Assembly (NCBI GenBank): GCA_019750915.1 | Contig: JAIENY010000049.1 | Coordinates: 1 to 54,762 of the forward strand | Length of the DNA stretch: 54,762 nt | DNA from: Xanthobacteraceae bacterium | Lineage (GTDB): Bacteria; Pseudomonadota; Alphaproteobacteria; Rhizobiales; Xanthobacteraceae | Reading direction: 5' to 3' | In this document: in pieces, positions 52,323 through 54,762 of the stretch | Layout: every line of letters starts with the position of its first letter | Position numbering within the stretch: position 1 is the stretch's first letter | Position numbers and translations under genes: made by a program | Notes under the pieces: generated by a model | The model's input: the letters and a program-made list of their open reading frames with translations, nothing else | The model's database searches: none | What the model was told of the DNA's origin: nothing

Positions 52323-52451
52323 AACGGGGACGGTCTTTTTTCCAAAGCTCAGAAGTTCTGAAACTGCCGTCTGAAGATTTCAGCCGGCGAGTGGACAAAT
52401 CGCCTTGGAACTTGTCCTGTTCTGCTCCACTTGTTGGCGGCAAGGTGGGGC

Positions 52452-53825
52452 ATGGCGGACAATAGTCACTCTCATAGGCAGGCGCACGAGTCGAGTGCCG
52501 GCAAAGCGCATGGCGCCGGGCCCGACGCCGGCAAGCGTCATGGTTCAATCGCTCACGGTACCGAGCCCCGGGGGTTGAAGGGATTACTCAAGGCGCTCGG
52601 GCCAGGGCTTGTCACCGGCGCCTCGGACGATGATCCGTCCGGCATCGGTACTTACAGTCAGGCGGGCGCGCAGATCGGTTATGGGATCGGCTGGACCATG
52701 CTGCTGACCTTCCCGCTGATGGCCGCGATCCAGGAAATCTCGGCGCGTATCGGCCGTGTCACGGGGCATGGCATCGCTGGCAATGTGTGCCAGCACTATC
52801 CCGCCTGGGTTTTGAATCTCATCATCGCATTGCTGTTCGTCGCCAATACGATCAACATCGCCGCCGACCTTGCCGCGATGGCGGACGCCGTGAAGCTTTT
52901 GATTGGTGGTCCTGGATTCCTTTATGTGCTGGCTTTTGGCGCAGCGTCTGTGATCGCGCAGATATTCCTCGACTACAAGCGCTACAGCGCGGTGCTGAAG
53001 TGGCTGACGCTCAGCCTGTTTGCCTATGTCGCAGCGCTTGCCGTCACCAAAGTGTCTTGGATCGAGGCATTGCACGGCATCGCCGTTCCCCAGATCCAGT
53101 GGACGAGCGCTTTTCTTACTACGCTGGTGGCCATCCTCGGCACCACAATCTCACCCTATCTGTTTTTCTGGCAGGCTTCGCAGGAGGCTGAGGATCAGCG
53201 TGTCGATGTTAAGAAACACCCATTGGCCGAAAAGCATTACGGCGCGAAGCGGGAGTTCGACCGCATCCGCGCAGATACCATCGTGGGCATGGCGTTCTCG
53301 AACATCATAGCGATCTCCATCATCATTGTCGCGGCGGCGACACTGCATGCCACGGGTAAAACCGATATCGAAACATCGGCGCAGGCCGCTGAAGCCCTCC
53401 GCCCGGTAGCAGGCAAGTTCGCCGAGGTGGTGTTTGCGCTGGGCATCATCGGCACCGGGCTGTTGGCTGTCCCGGTGCTTGCGGGCTCCGCAGCCTATGC
53501 GATCGGGGAAGGCCGTCACTGGATTGTCGGGCTGGCACGGAAACCACGCGAAGCTGTGTCGTTTTATTCGGTGCTGGCGCTGTCGGCCGCGATCGGCATT
53601 GTTCTCAACTTCACGCCGATCAGTCCCATCGCGGCCTTGTACTGGAGCGCAGTGGTGAACGGTGTGCTCGCCGTCCCGATTATGGTGTTGTTGATGCTGC
53701 TCGTTCGCCGCCATGACGTGATGGGAAAATTCATGATCGGCGGCCCGCTCTATTGGCTGGGCTGGCTCTCGACGGCGGCGATGGCGATTTGTGTGGTCGC
53801 GATGTTTGCCGGGATGATTTTTTAA
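52452..53825 (+). CDS. Nramp-family divalent metal transporter
   Basis: The 457-residue inner-membrane protein has around 11 helices. The first-helix motif is G-A-S-D-D-D-P-S-G-I-G-T-Y, where Nramp/MntH transporters have the metal-binding D-P-G-N. The Q-A-G-A-Q-I-G-Y stretch after it is also typical. A His-rich N-terminal tail (S-H-S-H-R-Q-A-H) precedes the first helix, which is unusual for MntH and may bind metal. A TTG 7 codons upstream is possible, but ATG 52452 is preferred. The changed motif suggests an Nramp-related subgroup whose ion is uncertain (Mn, Fe or Mg). Confidence 0.82.
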   Translation: MADNSHSHRQAHESSAGKAHGAGPDAGKRHGSIAHGTEPRGLKGLLKALGPGLVTGASDDDPSGIGTYSQAGAQIGYGIGWTMLLTFPLMAAIQEISARIGRVTGHGIAGNVCQHYPAWVLNLIIALLFVANTINIAADLAAMADAVKLLIGGPGFLYVLAFGAASVIAQIFLDYKRYSAVLKWLTLSLFAYVAALAVTKVSWIEALHGIAVPQIQWTSAFLTTLVAILGTTISPYLFFWQASQEAEDQRVDVKKHPLAEKHYGAKREFDRIRADTIVGMAFSNIIAISIIIVAAATLHATGKTDIETSAQAAEALRPVAGKFAEVVFALGIIGTGLLAVPVLAGSAAYAIGEGRHWIVGLARKPREAVSFYSVLALSAAIGIVLNFTPISPIAALYWSAVVNGVLAVPIMVLLMLLVRRHDVMGKFMIGGPLYWLGWLSTAAMAICVVAMFAGMIF

Positions 53826-53838
53826 AGAAGAAAACCTG

Positions 53839-53861
53839 AGTCGGACCACATCGGTCCGACT
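53839..53861. terminator. Bidirectional terminator between Nramp and Sel1-repeat genes
   Basis: AGTCGGACC-ACATC-GGTCCGACT is a perfect 9-bp stem. It lies 13 bases after the Nramp stop and 4 bases before the convergent gene's stop codon, so it would end both transcripts. Confidence 0.75.
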
Positions 53862-53865
53862 TGTC

Positions 53866-54762
53866 TTAGTTCGCCGCTGTCCTGGCTTTTGCCGTTTGCG
53901 CCGATCGCGGCTGGGTCTTTCTGGCGGGCTTCGCGGCGGCCTGGGCGTCCCAGCCACCGGCCGGGGCTGGAACGGTGGCGGCGTCGGACGGTTGCTGTTC
54001 GACCGCAAAGGTCTGCACGGCGAGCTTGGCTGCTGCTAGCGACTGCGCGTCAAGGCGGGTGGCGATGTCGTCGCGCTTGCGGGCCGAGTCGGTGTCGCCT
54101 TGCGCGGCGGCAAGTGCAAACCACTTGTAGGATTCGGTCAGGTTCTGGGCGACGCCGATGCCGCGGGCATAAAGAATGCCGAGGTTAAACTGGCTGTCGG
54201 CCACGCCGCGGTTGCCTGCCTTCAAAAACCAGTAGGCCGCGCCTTTGTAATCCGGTCGGCCGCCGCCATCGGCCTGCAGCACAGCGAGGTTGTGCATGGC
54301 CTTGGCGTTGCCGCGATCTGCCGCCTGCCGGTAGTACGCAGCAGCAGTCTCGATGTCTTTCTTCACGCCCATGCCCTTCTCGTAGAAGGTCCCGAGACGG
54401 AACAAGGCGGGAGTGACGTTGGCTTGCGCCGCGCGGCTATACCAGCGCGCGGCGGCTTCGAAATTCACCGGCACGCCGTGACCTTCGGCATAACGCATAC
54501 CGACTTCATAAGCGGCATTCGCGTTACCCTTGAGTGCCGCGTTGCGCAGGACTGGCCCGCCGATGGACTCCGGAAGAGGATCATCGCCAGCGCCTGGAAT
54601 TGCAGCGAGAGCCGGAGCGGCAACACTCGACGGAATTGATCCGGTGATGTCAGAAGACGTCTGTGGCGCCGGTGCGGGCGCGGCCGGTTGAACGGTTGCG
54701 TTGTCCGAAGGGCGTGTGGGTGGAATCGCGGGCGTCATCGATTGCTTGTCGATCGGCGTTGG
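53866..54762 (-). CDS. PodJ-like Sel1-repeat protein (C-terminal part, cut by window edge)
   Basis: The minus-strand frame is open to the window end, so the N-terminus lies outside. The visible ~298 residues begin with a Pro/Ala-rich linker. Sel1-type repeats follow (A-A-Y-E-V-G-M-R-Y-A-E-G-H-G-V, P-A-L-F-R-L-G-T-F-Y-E-K-G-M-G-V, A-M-H-N-L-A-V-L-Q-A-D-G, D-S-Q-F-N-L-G-I-L-Y-A-R-G-I-G-V), ending in L-D-A-Q-S-L-A-A-A-K-L-A-V-Q-T-F. This C-terminal order resembles the polar localisation factor PodJ of Rhizobiales, whose periplasmic part holds Sel1 repeats. The assignment is likely but the diagnostic N-terminal part is not visible. Confidence 0.75.
   Translation of the reverse strand, partial: PTPIDKQSMTPAIPPTRPSDNATVQPAAPAPAPQTSSDITGSIPSSVAAPALAAIPGAGDDPLPESIGGPVLRNAALKGNANAAYEVGMRYAEGHGVPVNFEAAARWYSRAAQANVTPALFRLGTFYEKGMGVKKDIETAAAYYRQAADRGNAKAMHNLAVLQADGGGRPDYKGAAYWFLKAGNRGVADSQFNLGILYARGIGVAQNLTESYKWFALAAAQGDTDSARKRDDIATRLDAQSLAAAKLAVQTFAVEQQPSDAATVPAPAGGWDAQAAAKPARKTQPRSAQTAKARTAAN

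Overview
The window looks like a chromosomal segment of a Bradyrhizobiaceae/Nitrobacteraceae-type alphaproteobacterium. The evidence is a class I lysyl-tRNA synthetase, a DUF6460 membrane protein, a PodJ-like Sel1-repeat protein, a ligase-associated repair cluster typical of the group, and GC-rich codon use. Two unrelated mobile elements have entered this chromosome, separated by only about 4.2 kb of core DNA.

Region 1 (1-25018): a family 2 glycosyltransferase gene on the minus strand is split in two. Its 5' part lies at 23450-25018 and its 3' part at 1-320. Between them sits a ~23.2 kb island bounded by an 11-bp direct repeat (TGCATCCAGCC, 310-320 and 23481-23491). Joining the flanks at that repeat restores the reading frame. 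The island encodes a tyrosine integrase next to the left end, an excisionase-like protein, a RepA/RecA-like ATPase, a Nu1-like small terminase, an S49 prohead-protease-like peptidase, scaffold-like small proteins, a tail fibre, a tape measure, a DNA methyltransferase and small regulators. I found no large terminase, portal, major capsid or tail tube gene. Its right third (14565-23317) is a surface-polysaccharide cassette: an ABC exporter (Wzm/Wzt), three GT4 glycosyltransferases, a perosamine-synthase-like aminotransferase, a NeuD/PerB-like acetyltransferase and an SDR epimerase. The island therefore destroys one envelope glycosyltransferase and brings another glycan pathway.

Region 2 (25091-27722): core genes, a periplasmic amino-acid-type solute-binding protein and lysS.

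Region 3 (27710-40825): a ~13.1 kb Tn7-like transposon at the 3' end of lysS. It has 19-bp imperfect terminal inverted repeats (16/19 identical) and three GCCCGCA motifs reading inward at each end. Its cargo, next to the left end, is a complete four-gene QatABCD anti-phage operon, then a ribbon-helix-helix regulator divergent from a nucleotidyltransferase-fold-like gene with paired palindromic operators. The transposition genes tnsA-tnsB-tnsC-tniQ occupy the right end. tniQ appears frameshifted near 40130-40150. The last codons of lysS lie inside the left terminal repeat.

Region 4 (40826-54762): core genes. These are a YbaK-type deacylase, an S24 LexA-like repressor, a DUF952 protein, pyrD, a MATE transporter, a DUF6460 protein, the ligase-associated DNA repair set (ATP-dependent ligase, MBL-fold exonuclease, DEXH helicase, metallophosphoesterase, with a methyltransferase in between), an Nramp-family transporter and the truncated PodJ-like protein at the right edge.

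Protein families were assigned by reading motifs; no database search was run.
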